Below are positions 53,849 through 61,940 of a DNA stretch of 64,000 bases, piece by piece (position 1 is the first letter of the stretch; the number at the start of each line of letters is the position of its first letter). The translations under genes and the position numbers were made by a program. Source of the stretch: CAVYXK01 sp963708245 (GTDB lineage: Bacteria > Pseudomonadota > Alphaproteobacteria > Acetobacterales > Acetobacteraceae); contig OY970201.1 of assembly GCA_963708245.1 (NCBI GenBank), positions 4,588,001-4,652,000 of the forward strand, in the 5' to 3' direction. Under the pieces are notes generated by a model, which was not told where the DNA came from, made no database searches, and saw only the letters and a program-made list of their open reading frames with translations.

Positions 53849-54921
53849 GCCACATCGCCATCCTACCCACCGCTCAATCCCGTCCGGACGGCAAGGCCGT
53901 CACCCTCCAGTTCAGCGACAACTCGCTGCTCCCGCTCCTCCTCGGAGATCACGACCGACATCTTGTGCGCCTTGAGCAGGCGCTCGGCGTGCGCCTGTCG
54001 TGTCGCGGCAACCGGGTGGCGATCGCCGGCGAGGCCTCGCGGGTGGATGCGGCACAGACCGCGCTGGAAGGCCTGTGGCGCCGGTTGGAGCGCGGCGAGA
54101 GCGTCGGACGACCGGAGGTAGAGGCGGCGATCCGCTTTGCCGATACCGAGACCGACCCGCGGCTGCCGCTGCCCGACATGCCCGCAATCCGGACGCGGCG
54201 CGGTGCCGTGGGTGCCCGCAGCAGCGGTCAGGCGGCGTATATGGACGCGCTCGGCCGTCACGAAATGGTATTCGGGGTTGGGCCCGCCGGTACTGGCAAG
54301 ACGTATCTCGCCGTGGCCCAGGCAGTGGCCATGCTGCAGGCCGGCCGGGTCGATCGCATCGTGCTGTCTCGACCGGCCGTCGAGGCCGGCGAGCGGCTCG
54401 GCTTCCTGCCGGGTGACATGAAGGAGAAGGTCGATCCTTATCTGCGCCCGCTCTATGATGCGCTGCACGATATGATGCCGGCCGAGCAGGTGATGCGCCG
54501 ACTGAACAGCGGCGAGATCGAGGTCGCCCCTCTTGCCTTCATGCGCGGCCGCACATTGGCGCATGCCTATGTCATCCTGGACGAAGGGCAGAACACCACC
54601 CCCGTGCAGATGAAGATGTTCCTCACCCGCATGGGCGAGGGCACCCGCACTGTTATCACCGGCGATCTCAGCCAGATCGACCTCCCCGCCGGCGTGCGGT
54701 CCGGCCTGACGGATGCCCTGGAGACGCTCGAAGGCGTGGCGGGGATTTCGGTGATCCGGTTCGACAAGCGCGACGTCGTGCGTCATCCTCTGGTCGCCCG
54801 GATCGTTGAGGCCTACGAGCAGCGCGACGTTGCAGCCGGCGACAAGCGCCGCGAGGCACGGCGGGCACGCGATGCGGCCCCTTCTGGACACAAGCTGGCG
54901 GAGCCTGCCGCCGGCAAGTAG
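53845..54921 (+). CDS. ybeZ: PhoH-family ATPase (YbeZ)
   Basis: The 358-residue protein has an N-terminal KH-like part (about 20-95) and a RecA-like PhoH ATPase domain with Walker A GVGPAGTGKTYLAVAQAVAM near 147 and VILDEGQNTTPVQMKMFLTRMG near 242 (Walker B). PhoH/YbeZ works with the RNase YbeY in ribosome maturation and quality control. The start is TTG at 53845, overlapping the miaB stop by 4 nt, and ybeY begins 2 nt after its stop. Confidence 0.92.
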   Translation: MSHIAILPTAQSRPDGKAVTLQFSDNSLLPLLLGDHDRHLVRLEQALGVRLSCRGNRVAIAGEASRVDAAQTALEGLWRRLERGESVGRPEVEAAIRFADTETDPRLPLPDMPAIRTRRGAVGARSSGQAAYMDALGRHEMVFGVGPAGTGKTYLAVAQAVAMLQAGRVDRIVLSRPAVEAGERLGFLPGDMKEKVDPYLRPLYDALHDMMPAEQVMRRLNSGEIEVAPLAFMRGRTLAHAYVILDEGQNTTPVQMKMFLTRMGEGTRTVITGDLSQIDLPAGVRSGLTDALETLEGVAGISVIRFDKRDVVRHPLVARIVEAYEQRDVAAGDKRREARRARDAAPSGHKLAEPAAGK

Positions 54922-54923
54922 CG

Positions 54924-55394
54924 ATGGACCCTGCAAGTACATCCCCCGCGCAAGCGGGGATCCACCAAGAGCTGGACATCATGGTCGCCGATCCGGCCTG
55001 GCATCGGCTCGTGCCCCGCGTACGGGAGGTAACCGCCCGGGCGGCTCGGGCCGCGCGATTGTCGGGGACGATCCTGCTGACGGACGACCGCACGGTGCGT
55101 CGCCTGAACGCGCGCGACCGTGGGCGCAACAAGCCCACCAACGTGCTGTCCTATGATCGGCCCGCGCCGGGCTTGCCCGGCCAGATCGTTCTCGCCGCCG
55201 GGGTCGTGCGCCGCGAGGCCGCAGCCGAATCCCGCCGCGCCGCGCATCACCTGGCGCACCTCGTCGTGCATGGAGCGCTGCACCTCGCCGGCCACGATCA
55301 TCTGCGGCCAGGTCCGGCGCGCCGGATGGAGCTGGCGGAGGCACGCATTCTGCATCGCATCGGCGTGCCGAATCCCTGGAAGCCCCGCGCATGA
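54924..55394 (+). CDS. ybeY: YbeY, endoribonuclease for 16S rRNA maturation
   Basis: The 156-residue product shows LTDDRTVRRLNARDRGRNKPTNVLSYD near 52 and the zinc site HLVVHGALHLAGHDH near 113 (H-x3-H-x5-H). YbeY processes the 3' end of 16S rRNA and degrades defective ribosomes. The first 18 residues (STSPAQAGIHQ and flanks) are encoded by a palindromic repeat and are not part of the normal YbeY start; an internal ATG at 54981 would leave MVADPAW, so either start is possible. It overlaps the corC start by 4 nt. Confidence 0.92.
   Translation: MDPASTSPAQAGIHQELDIMVADPAWHRLVPRVREVTARAARAARLSGTILLTDDRTVRRLNARDRGRNKPTNVLSYDRPAPGLPGQIVLAAGVVRREAAAESRRAAHHLAHLVVHGALHLAGHDHLRPGPARRMELAEARILHRIGVPNPWKPRA
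54941..54968. repeat. Short palindromic repeat inside the 5' end of ybeY
   Basis: CCCCGC and GCGGGG form a stem around GCAA, followed by ATCCACCAAG. The same CCCGCGCAAGCGGGGATCCA form is a common intergenic palindrome in alpha- and gammaproteobacteria. Here it is read as PAQAGIH within the annotated N terminus of YbeY, between the phoH stop and the conserved YbeY core. Confidence 0.6.
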
Positions 55395-56278
55395 GTGGCG
55401 CTCTGTCACGCCTGGGTCTGCTCGGTCGCGTGCGCGCGCTGCTGAATCGGCGCGCCACCGAGCCGAGCGTGCGCGAATCCATCGCCGAGCTGGTCCAGGA
55501 GGCAGCCTCGGCGCCGCAAACGCCCGGCGTGGCACCGGAGCTCGACCGGCACGAGCAGGCGCTGATCGCCAATGTCCTTCGTCTGCGCGGCACCACTGCT
55601 GGCGATGTCATGGTGCCGCGCGCCGATATCGTGGCCATGCGCGCCGACCTCACGTTCCGGCAGGCGGTCGAGCAGATCCGCGATGACGGCCATTCCCGCC
55701 TGCCGGTCTATCGCGAGCAGCTCGACGACGTGCTGGGGATGGTCCACATCAAGGATGTCTATGCCTTCGTCGGCCGCCCCGACGAGTTCTCGCTGGAGAA
55801 GATCCTGCGCCGACCGTTGATGGTGCCGGCACAGATCCCCGCGCTCGACCTGTTGTTGCAGATGCGCCAGGCCCGCATGCATCTTGCGCTGGTCGTCGAT
55901 GAGTATGGTGGGATCGACGGGCTGGTGACGATCGAGGACCTTGTCGAGACGATCATCGGCGATATTGCCGACGAGCACGACGAGGTCGAGGCGCCGATGC
56001 TGGTGGAGCGGCCGGACGGCACGCTGGATATCGACGCACGCCTGCCGCTGGACGAGTTCGAGCAGCGGTTCGGCCTGACCTTGAGCCCGGCCGAGCGTGA
56101 TGCGGACATCGACACAGTCGGCGGGTTGGTGTTCACGCTTGCGGGGTGCGTGCCGGCCCGCGGCGAGGTGATCGGGCATCCGTCGGGGATCGAGTTCCGT
56201 ATTCTGGAGGCGGACCCACGTCGCATCCGCCGCGTGCGCGTCCGCCGCGTGGTCGCGCCGGCTCGCGCGGCGGCGTGA
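55391..56278 (+). CDS. corC: CorC/HlyC-type CBS-domain protein (hemolysin family)
   Basis: The 295-residue soluble protein has two CBS domains (about 75-135 and 137-195: VMVPRADIVAMRADLTFRQA, LPVYREQLDDVLGMVHIKDV, LALVVDEYGGIDGLVTIEDL) and a C-terminal CorC_HlyC transporter-associated domain (about 210-290). Relatives assist Mg/Co efflux or ion homeostasis. It is coupled to ybeY by an ATGA overlap and ends the miaB-phoH-ybeY-corC string; lnt, which often follows in related genomes, is absent here and replaced by repeats. Confidence 0.9.
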   Translation: MSGALSRLGLLGRVRALLNRRATEPSVRESIAELVQEAASAPQTPGVAPELDRHEQALIANVLRLRGTTAGDVMVPRADIVAMRADLTFRQAVEQIRDDGHSRLPVYREQLDDVLGMVHIKDVYAFVGRPDEFSLEKILRRPLMVPAQIPALDLLLQMRQARMHLALVVDEYGGIDGLVTIEDLVETIIGDIADEHDEVEAPMLVERPDGTLDIDARLPLDEFEQRFGLTLSPAERDADIDTVGGLVFTLAGCVPARGEVIGHPSGIEFRILEADPRRIRRVRVRRVVAPARAAA

Positions 56279-56696
56279 TCACGTGCCTCGCGCCCGGCAC
56301 CCTCACCCGGTTCGCTTCGCGAACCGACCTCTCCCGCAGAGCGGGAGAGGCGATGGGGGCTTGGCTTTCCCGTCATCATGCACGCGGGCCATTCTCATTG
56401 CCGTCTCATTTCGCTGTGCGTGAGACAACTCGATCATGTGGTGAGATAGCCGACCTTCGTTCTCTTGTGGGAGGGGGTGAGAGGGAGGCGGCCGCCCCAC
56501 GCGAACCAGGTGAGAGCCTCGTCGGGCAGAACGCTCTCCCAACCCACGCGCCACCTGCGCGCGTTGACGTGCATCCGTGGTTTCCGTTGCAGCGCGACCG
56601 TCGGCCCCCACGCACAAGGTCGTCGCGCTTGGCGGCATGGTGCCTCCATGGCGCGGCGCCCTCCCCCTTAACGTCCTCCCGCAAGGGGAGGGGGGA
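56279..56696. repeat. 418-bp gene-free spacer built of palindromic repeats
   Basis: Right after corC come two perfect hairpins: CGGTTCGC/GCGAACCG with a TTC loop (56308-56326) and CCTCTCCCGC/GCGGGAGAGG with an AGA loop (56328-56350). They sit in a CCCTCACCCGG...CCTCTCCCGCAGAGCGGGAGAGG context typical of interspersed intergenic repeats. More G-rich half-sites follow (GGGAGGGGGTGAGAGGG near 56470, CCGCAAGGGGAGGGGG near 56680). No protein-coding frame here has family features. The first hairpins may also end the corC transcript. Confidence 0.65.
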
Positions 56697-57416
56697 CTAA
56701 GCGGCGGATTGGCGGTCCGGCGTGGTGGGAGGTGGGAGAAGCGCGGTGACGAGCGACTGAATCAAGTCGTCGTCGGGCGGGCCGGATAATCTTTCCATCA
56801 GACGGAGCAGGTCGGCCCGTCGTGGAGAGATGGCCTTGTCATTCTGGGCGGCGACGAGTGGGACGGGCTGGGGTTGCTGCGCCGGCTCGGGTTCCGGTGG
56901 CGGCTCGGACGCCGGCGACGGCACGGGTGGCTCGGCGACCGCCGCGGGCACCGGCTGCGGTGACAGCGCCTGCGCCATCAGGCCGATGGCACAATGCTCG
57001 GTCCAGGCGGCGCGTTCGCGGGCTTCGCTGTTCGCCTCGAGCTTCTGGCGGGCGGCCTGCATGCGCAGCAACAAGCGCAGCGCACTCTGCGCCTGGCGCA
57101 TCATGCTGTTGGCCTGAGAGCGGCATTTCTGTGCCCAGTACGACGTTGGGTCCGCTTCCTGGGCGAGTCGCAGGAGATTTTTCCACTGTTCGGAGGCAGC
57201 GACGTGCAGGGCCGCAACGTCCGCCTCGGCGGCGTTGGCCGGACAGAGTGCGGCGATGCGGGCGATGGCGGCCCGGTTTCGCCGGGCGAGATCCTCGGGG
57301 CTATCGGTGACTGGCGGAGGCAGCGTAGGGCATAGCGAGTGGACGAGTTGGTAATAGACGTCGGCCGGGAGTTGGTCGGCGAGGTTGGTGTGGTTCGGTG
57401 CGGTGCTGGCGGACAT
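56697..57416 (-). CDS. Uncharacterised 239-aa protein with Pro-rich linker
   Basis: The product has an N-terminal helical domain (about 1-130; DPTSYWAQKCRSQANSMMRQ near 90 and ALRLLLRMQAARQKLEA after it), a Pro/Ala/Glu-rich linker (about 155-195) and a short C-terminal helix pair (PRRADLLRLMERLSGPPDDD). No signal peptide or enzymatic motif is visible and I do not recognise the family. It is preceded by an excellent sigma-70 promoter placed so close that the mRNA should begin at or 1-2 nt before the ATG, so it is likely leaderless. It points towards the repeat spacer. Confidence 0.72.
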   Translation of the reverse strand: MSASTAPNHTNLADQLPADVYYQLVHSLCPTLPPPVTDSPEDLARRNRAAIARIAALCPANAAEADVAALHVAASEQWKNLLRLAQEADPTSYWAQKCRSQANSMMRQAQSALRLLLRMQAARQKLEANSEARERAAWTEHCAIGLMAQALSPQPVPAAVAEPPVPSPASEPPPEPEPAQQPQPVPLVAAQNDKAISPRRADLLRLMERLSGPPDDDLIQSLVTALLPPPTTPDRQSAA

Positions 57417-57424
57417 GAGGGGCG

Positions 57425-57453
57425 CTTATAGCCGTTAACTTTCCTCCTGTCAA
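57425..57453 (-). promoter_or_regulatory. Near-consensus sigma-70 promoter
   Basis: On the minus strand TTGACA (57453-57448) and TATAAG (57430-57425) are separated by exactly 17 bp. A start point 6-7 bp past the -10 box falls at about 57418, one or two bases before the ATG at 57416, leaving no room for a ribosome binding site. Confidence 0.75.
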
Positions 57454-57511
57454 GCGTTATTTTGGCTCCCTAAAGGATCCGAATATCGTATCAAACCGGC
57501 GGTTCTGCCCC

Positions 57512-57790
57512 ATGACCGCTACGGGTGGGAAGCGCACGTTGAGCCATCATCTGCTACACCTAGGCGAGCATCAGGGGGACGGCAGCCCGGGGGCGAGACT
57601 TCGTGTGATGATGCAAGGTGTTGAAGAATCCCACCGTGAGATCAGTGCAAAGACCTACTGGTATATGCGACCCGGTTTCGAAGCCACCCCCTGGGGAACG
57701 CTCGAAACCGGCGTCATTGATCCGTTCGGCAATCTCATTGCCAAACCGGCAGAAGGGGAAGCAAATGCCGCGGTCGTCACTGCTTGCTGA
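57512..57790 (+). pseudogene. C-terminal fragment of a glyoxalase/VOC (BRP-like) protein
   Basis: The 92-codon frame contains GDGSPGARLRVMMQGVEESH, EISAKTYWYMRPGFEATPWG and VIDPFGN, the second beta-alpha-beta-beta-beta half of bleomycin-resistance/glyoxalase-like VOC proteins. The first half of the fold is missing, and the start (MTATGGKRTL) does not belong to the family. The frame runs 26 nt into the amine oxidase gene. It is most likely a truncated relic, not a working enzyme. Confidence 0.62.
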
Positions 57791-59361
57791 GCTGCAACGG
57801 CTGTACAGAAAAGCCTCGATGGCCGATTCCGACAGACGCGATGTCCGTCGGTCGGCGCTCGCCACCAGCCGGCGCGATCTGCTGTTGCTTGCCGGTGCCC
57901 CCGTTTTCGTGGGCCTGCCGTCGCCACGACTCAGAACAGTGCCGCGCATCGCCATCGTGGGCGGTGGTATCGCCGGATTGACCGCTGGCCTGACGCTTCT
58001 CAACGGGGGATATGCCTCCTCGATCTATGAGGCGAGCCAGCGCGTTGGCGGCAGGATGCAGTCCGATACCCATAGCTGGCTCAATCATCAGGTCAGCGAA
58101 CACTGCGGAGAGCTGATAGACAGCGGTCACAGCACGATCCGGGGCCTCGCTCACTCGTACAGGATCAGGCTGATCGACCTGTTGGCGGCCCAGCCGAAAG
58201 GATCGACTGACACGGGCTTCTTTCTTGGGGACTATTACCGGGCTGAGCAGGCCGACCGCGACTTCAAGCCGGTCTACGATGCCCTGACACGCGACCAGAA
58301 GGCGGCGGGCTATCCGACGACCTTCGACCACCACAACGACGCTGCCGAATCGCTCGACAATACCAGTGCTTATGACTGGATCGAGAAGAACGTCCCGGGG
58401 GGACACGGCTCGGCGATGGGACGGCTGATCGATGTGGCGTACGACATTGAATTTGGGGCTCCAACGCGGGCACAAAGCGCGCTGAATATCGTGTATCTGC
58501 TCTCCGACCAGAGCAACGCGAAGGACGTCGCGCTGTTCGGCAGCTCGGACGAACGGTATCACATGCGCGGCGGAAACGAGCGCCTGCCGCGGGCGATCGC
58601 CGCCGAGATCGAGGGACGGGCGCCGGGCACCGTGCGGCTTGGCCACAGCCTGACCTCGATCGCCAAACAGGGGGATGGAAGTTATCTGCTCGGCGTGCAA
58701 TCCGAAGACGGCGCGACGAGTGTCAAGGCAGATTACGTGATCCTGGCAATTCCCTTCTCGGTGTTGCGCAAGCTGGATTATGCGCGGGCTGGTTTCGATG
58801 ACCGCAAGAAACTGGCGATCGAGGAACTCGGTTACGGAACGAACGTCAAGCTGCAGCTCCAGTTCAACGAACGGGTCTGGAACAGGGGCGGGCGCTGGGG
58901 GATGAGCACGGGAGGAACCTTCACCGATCTGGGTTATCAGAACACCTGGGAGGTCACGCGCGGTCAGGGTGGGAAGACGGGGATCCTTGTCAACTACATG
59001 GGCTCTGCCGGCGCTGAGATATCCGGCGACCCGCGCGACCCAAACGTCGTGCGCGGCTATGCGCAGCGCTTCCTCGGTCAGCTCGAGACGGTCTTTCCTG
59101 GCATCGGTGCAACATGGAACGGTCGCGCGACGCTGGATGTGCCGGCGGGCTTGCCGTTTTTGCTGGGTTCATATTCGGTACTGGAAGGTGGGACAATACA
59201 CGCGGATCGCCGGGGCCGAGAAACTGCCGTCGGGGCAGTGCCACTTTTCCGGCGAGCACTGCTCGATCGACTTCCAGGGATATATGGAAGGCGGAGCACG
59301 TGAGGGTATTCGTGCCGCTCGCGACGTGTTGCACGCGGTGAGGAGTAGCGGCCGTCCTTAG
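57765..59361 (+). pseudogene. Tat-exported flavin amine oxidase with a late +1 frameshift
   Basis: From ATG at 57765 (AGAAGGGGAAG upstream) the frame gives a twin-arginine leader (SRRDLLLLAGAPVFVG), the FAD-binding IAIVGGGIAGLTAGLTLL and EASQRVGGRMQSDT, and a long amine-oxidase domain. After LPFLLGSYS near 59178 the frame goes out of phase and ends at 59303. One base less restores YWKVGQYTRIAGAEKLPSGQ and the C-terminal FAD motif GYMEGGAREGIRAARDVL to a stop at 59361. The second FAD-contacting motif is lost in the broken frame. Either a real mutation or a base-call error is possible. Confidence 0.75.
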
Positions 59362-59365
59362 GCTT

Positions 59366-59605
59366 GTGCCAGCGGTTGTGGTGCAAATGAGTTGGCGGCG
59401 AGGCCAGGCGCCGCGCGGCCAGCCGGGCAGCAATAGCCACTCTTCCGCCGCAGGTTCGTTCCGTTTGGTATCATCCTGTGCCGGACGCACCCGCAGGCGG
59501 GCAAAGCGCGAGCTCAGTGCCGTGTTGCTGCCCTCCCGCCAGGTGATCGGCTGCCAGGCGTCGGCGGCCAATTCCACGGCCAGCGCCTTGACCGAGCATA
59601 CCGAA
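59366..59605 (-). pseudogene. C-terminal remnant of an IS701-like transposase
   Basis: On the minus strand the frame around 59600-59366 reads SVKALAVELAADAWQPITWR, then SSRFARLRVRPAQ and AAEEWLLLPGWPRG. The TWREGS...LSSRFARxRV...EEWLL order is the characteristic late part of IS701-family transposases (TVTWREGT, SRFARVRV, EEWLLIEWPEG). Start, catalytic region and inverted repeats are absent. It occupies most of the 322-bp gap between the amine oxidase and the TonB-dependent receptor gene; nothing else is visible there. Confidence 0.6.
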
Positions 59606-59683
59606 ACCGCGTCGCAACAAGGCTAAATTCAAGCCGCCAGCTCGCCGGGTTTGCAACTCAGGAGGATTAGCTGATCGCGGGAA

Positions 59684-61822
59684 TCAGAACCGCTGCGACA
59701 ACCCCGCCAGGATGGTGCGGCGCATCCCGTATTGCGGGGCGCCCACTCCGACGCCGGTGCCGTTGCGTATCTCATAGACCGAATCGGTTGCATTCAGCAC
59801 GTCGAGCCGAAGCTGCGTCGCTTTCGCGATGGTCTGCACCATCGACAGGTTGAGCGTCGCATAGGACGGCAGCGCCAGGCCGTTCGGGATGGTCGCCGTG
59901 CTGGCACGCAACCCACTCTGCACCAGCAGGTCGGCGGAAAACAGCGTGGGGTGCGGGGTGTCGCGGTTCAGCGTGTAGGCCACACCCCCCGAGCCGCTCC
60001 AGGTCTGGTCGTGGTCGAGATGGATGAAATTGCCGGAGATGTAAGCGAGCTCATCCTGTGCGAAGTTGAACTCGGCGGAAACGATGTCCTTGCCCAGGGC
60101 GCGCGAATAGGCGGCGTTCGCGTAGACGGACCATGGCCCGTGGTCGTAGCTGGCGGTGAAGATGACGCCGTCCACCTTGCCATACTTGTAGTTGAACGCC
60201 GTCAGGATGATCGGCGCTCCGAACTGGCCCTCGTCGATCAGGTTGTTCGCTATCTTGTAATAGGCGTCGATGCCCACAGTCAGGCCCGGTAGCAACACCT
60301 GGTTGACGGCGATGTCGAAATAGTTCGATCGCTCCACCTGCACAGGGTTGTCCTGGGTCACCGAAGGGGCGCCGGTGGTGCCGACGAATTCCAGGACGGT
60401 ATTCGGCGCCACCAGCTCGAAGGGTGGCGGCACGAAATAGCGGGCGTAGCCGGCGGTGAAGGTGGTGCCGGCGGCCGGCTTCCATACCAGGTTGATGCGC
60501 GGACTGACCTGGGTGGCGCTGGTGAACTGGTCCACCGCATCGAAGCGCGCGCCATAATTGAGCGTGACCTTCGGCAGAACGCGCCACTCGTCCTGCACAT
60601 AGACGCCATACAGCCCGCCATTTGCGCGGTTGGAGCCGGCGATCGTCAGCGGCTGGTCGGAGGTCTGCAGGCCGGTCGCATCGACCGGCAGGACCTGCGA
60701 CAAGGTGCCGGAGGCGACACGTTCGGTCTGCACCAGGAAGCCGGCGCGCAGCGTGTGCTGATCATTGATGCGCCAGCTTCCGTCGCCCTGCACGCCACCG
60801 GCGAGGTCCTCGCGCGAGGCCTGCTGTGCGATGCCGTTGAACAGCAGGTCGCCGATCCAATCCGGCGAGAAGCGGAGCGAGCTGTAACGGGTAAAGGCGG
60901 AGATCTGGAAATCGATAGTGCCGATATGCTTCTGTAGCGACAGGATGCCGAAATCGGTGATCTCGCGCTGCGTCTCGTTCAACAGCGAGCTGTCGAAATT
61001 GCTGATGCCGTTGACGGTCAGGCCAAGCGTCTGCTGGCCGGGGTTGTTGGGGATTTGGAATAGGCCGTTGAAGCCGCCGGCGATCAGGCTGATCCGCGTA
61101 CCAGGATCGAGGATGACCGAGGCATAGGCGAGGCCGTGGAACTGGTTCGTGGTGTCGTGGATCGGGTTCAGGCTGCCGGTCGGGTTCTCGATTCCGATAT
61201 CGTTGTGCAAGTAATCGCCGGTAATGAACCAATCGACCGGGCCGTAATGGCCGCCTTCTTCGAAGCTCGGCTGCGCCCAGTCGCGCTGGCCGCCGTACAT
61301 CGACAGGGTGAGGCCGGGGCTGTTGATGCCGGTCTTCGTCTGGATATCGACCACCCCCGCGGTCTGGAAGCCGTACTGCGCCGGCAGCGCACCGGTGATC
61401 AGCGACATGGTATAGGCGAAGCGCGATTGGAGCGCCTGGCCAAACACCGATATGCCCTCGGGTAGCTCCACGCCATTGAGCCGGTACTGCACGTTGGCGT
61501 GGTCGCCCCGCAGATGGAACTGGCCGAAACTATCCTGAGCGACGCCGGGTGCCTGCAGCAGGACCTGGTTGAGTGGCGCGTTTGGGCCCTGTGGGATCGT
61601 CTGCAGTGCCTCGGGGGAGAAATTATACATACTGGCCCCGAGGCTGGGCAGGATCTGCTGACGGGCGACATCGAGCCGACGGGCGACGACGTCGATCCCG
61701 ACGCACAGATCGGAATCGCTTCCCTGGTCCACGGGCGGTGGCGGATCGTCGGCGGAGGCGACCGAGGTTAACGTCCCGGCGGCGAGGAGAGCAGGAAGGA
61801 TCAGCGCAGGGACGGATTTCAT
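59684..61822 (-). CDS. TonB-dependent outer-membrane receptor
   Basis: The 712-residue protein has a signal peptide (cleavage near SVASA, residue 24), a plug domain (about 45-165; LPSLGASMYNFSPEALQTIP, NQVLLQAPGVAQDSFGQFHL, RLNGVELPEGI) and a 22-strand barrel ending in Arg-Phe. It imports a chelated metal or other large nutrient across the outer membrane using TonB energy. The N terminus has an unusual single Cys (DLCVGIDV) instead of the usual TonB box pattern. It is divergent from tonB, and the shared region carries a Zur-like palindrome, suggesting zinc uptake. Confidence 0.9.
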   Translation of the reverse strand: MKSVPALILPALLAAGTLTSVASADDPPPPVDQGSDSDLCVGIDVVARRLDVARQQILPSLGASMYNFSPEALQTIPQGPNAPLNQVLLQAPGVAQDSFGQFHLRGDHANVQYRLNGVELPEGISVFGQALQSRFAYTMSLITGALPAQYGFQTAGVVDIQTKTGINSPGLTLSMYGGQRDWAQPSFEEGGHYGPVDWFITGDYLHNDIGIENPTGSLNPIHDTTNQFHGLAYASVILDPGTRISLIAGGFNGLFQIPNNPGQQTLGLTVNGISNFDSSLLNETQREITDFGILSLQKHIGTIDFQISAFTRYSSLRFSPDWIGDLLFNGIAQQASREDLAGGVQGDGSWRINDQHTLRAGFLVQTERVASGTLSQVLPVDATGLQTSDQPLTIAGSNRANGGLYGVYVQDEWRVLPKVTLNYGARFDAVDQFTSATQVSPRINLVWKPAAGTTFTAGYARYFVPPPFELVAPNTVLEFVGTTGAPSVTQDNPVQVERSNYFDIAVNQVLLPGLTVGIDAYYKIANNLIDEGQFGAPIILTAFNYKYGKVDGVIFTASYDHGPWSVYANAAYSRALGKDIVSAEFNFAQDELAYISGNFIHLDHDQTWSGSGGVAYTLNRDTPHPTLFSADLLVQSGLRASTATIPNGLALPSYATLNLSMVQTIAKATQLRLDVLNATDSVYEIRNGTGVGVGAPQYGMRRTILAGLSQRF

Positions 61823-61878
61823 CAGGACTGCCTCTTTCGTGGGCGACGCAGTGGGATCAGACTGCCCGCGGATGAGAC

Positions 61879-61891
61879 GTTATATCATAAC
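61879..61891. promoter_or_regulatory. Zur-box-like palindrome between the receptor and tonB
   Basis: GTTATATCATAAC has perfect 5-bp arms (GTTAT/ATAAC) around ATC and differs at two positions from the GTTATAATATAAC core of proteobacterial Zur boxes as I recall it. It lies 57 bp before the receptor ATG (61822) and about 50 bp before the GTG start chosen for tonB, in the right place to control both. It is also the only AT-rich stretch in this control region, so it may overlap -10 elements. Confidence 0.5.
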
Positions 61892-61940
61892 ACAATGGGG
61901 TGCGAGACAAGCCGGGCCGCTCGGCGAGGGTTGCGTCACC

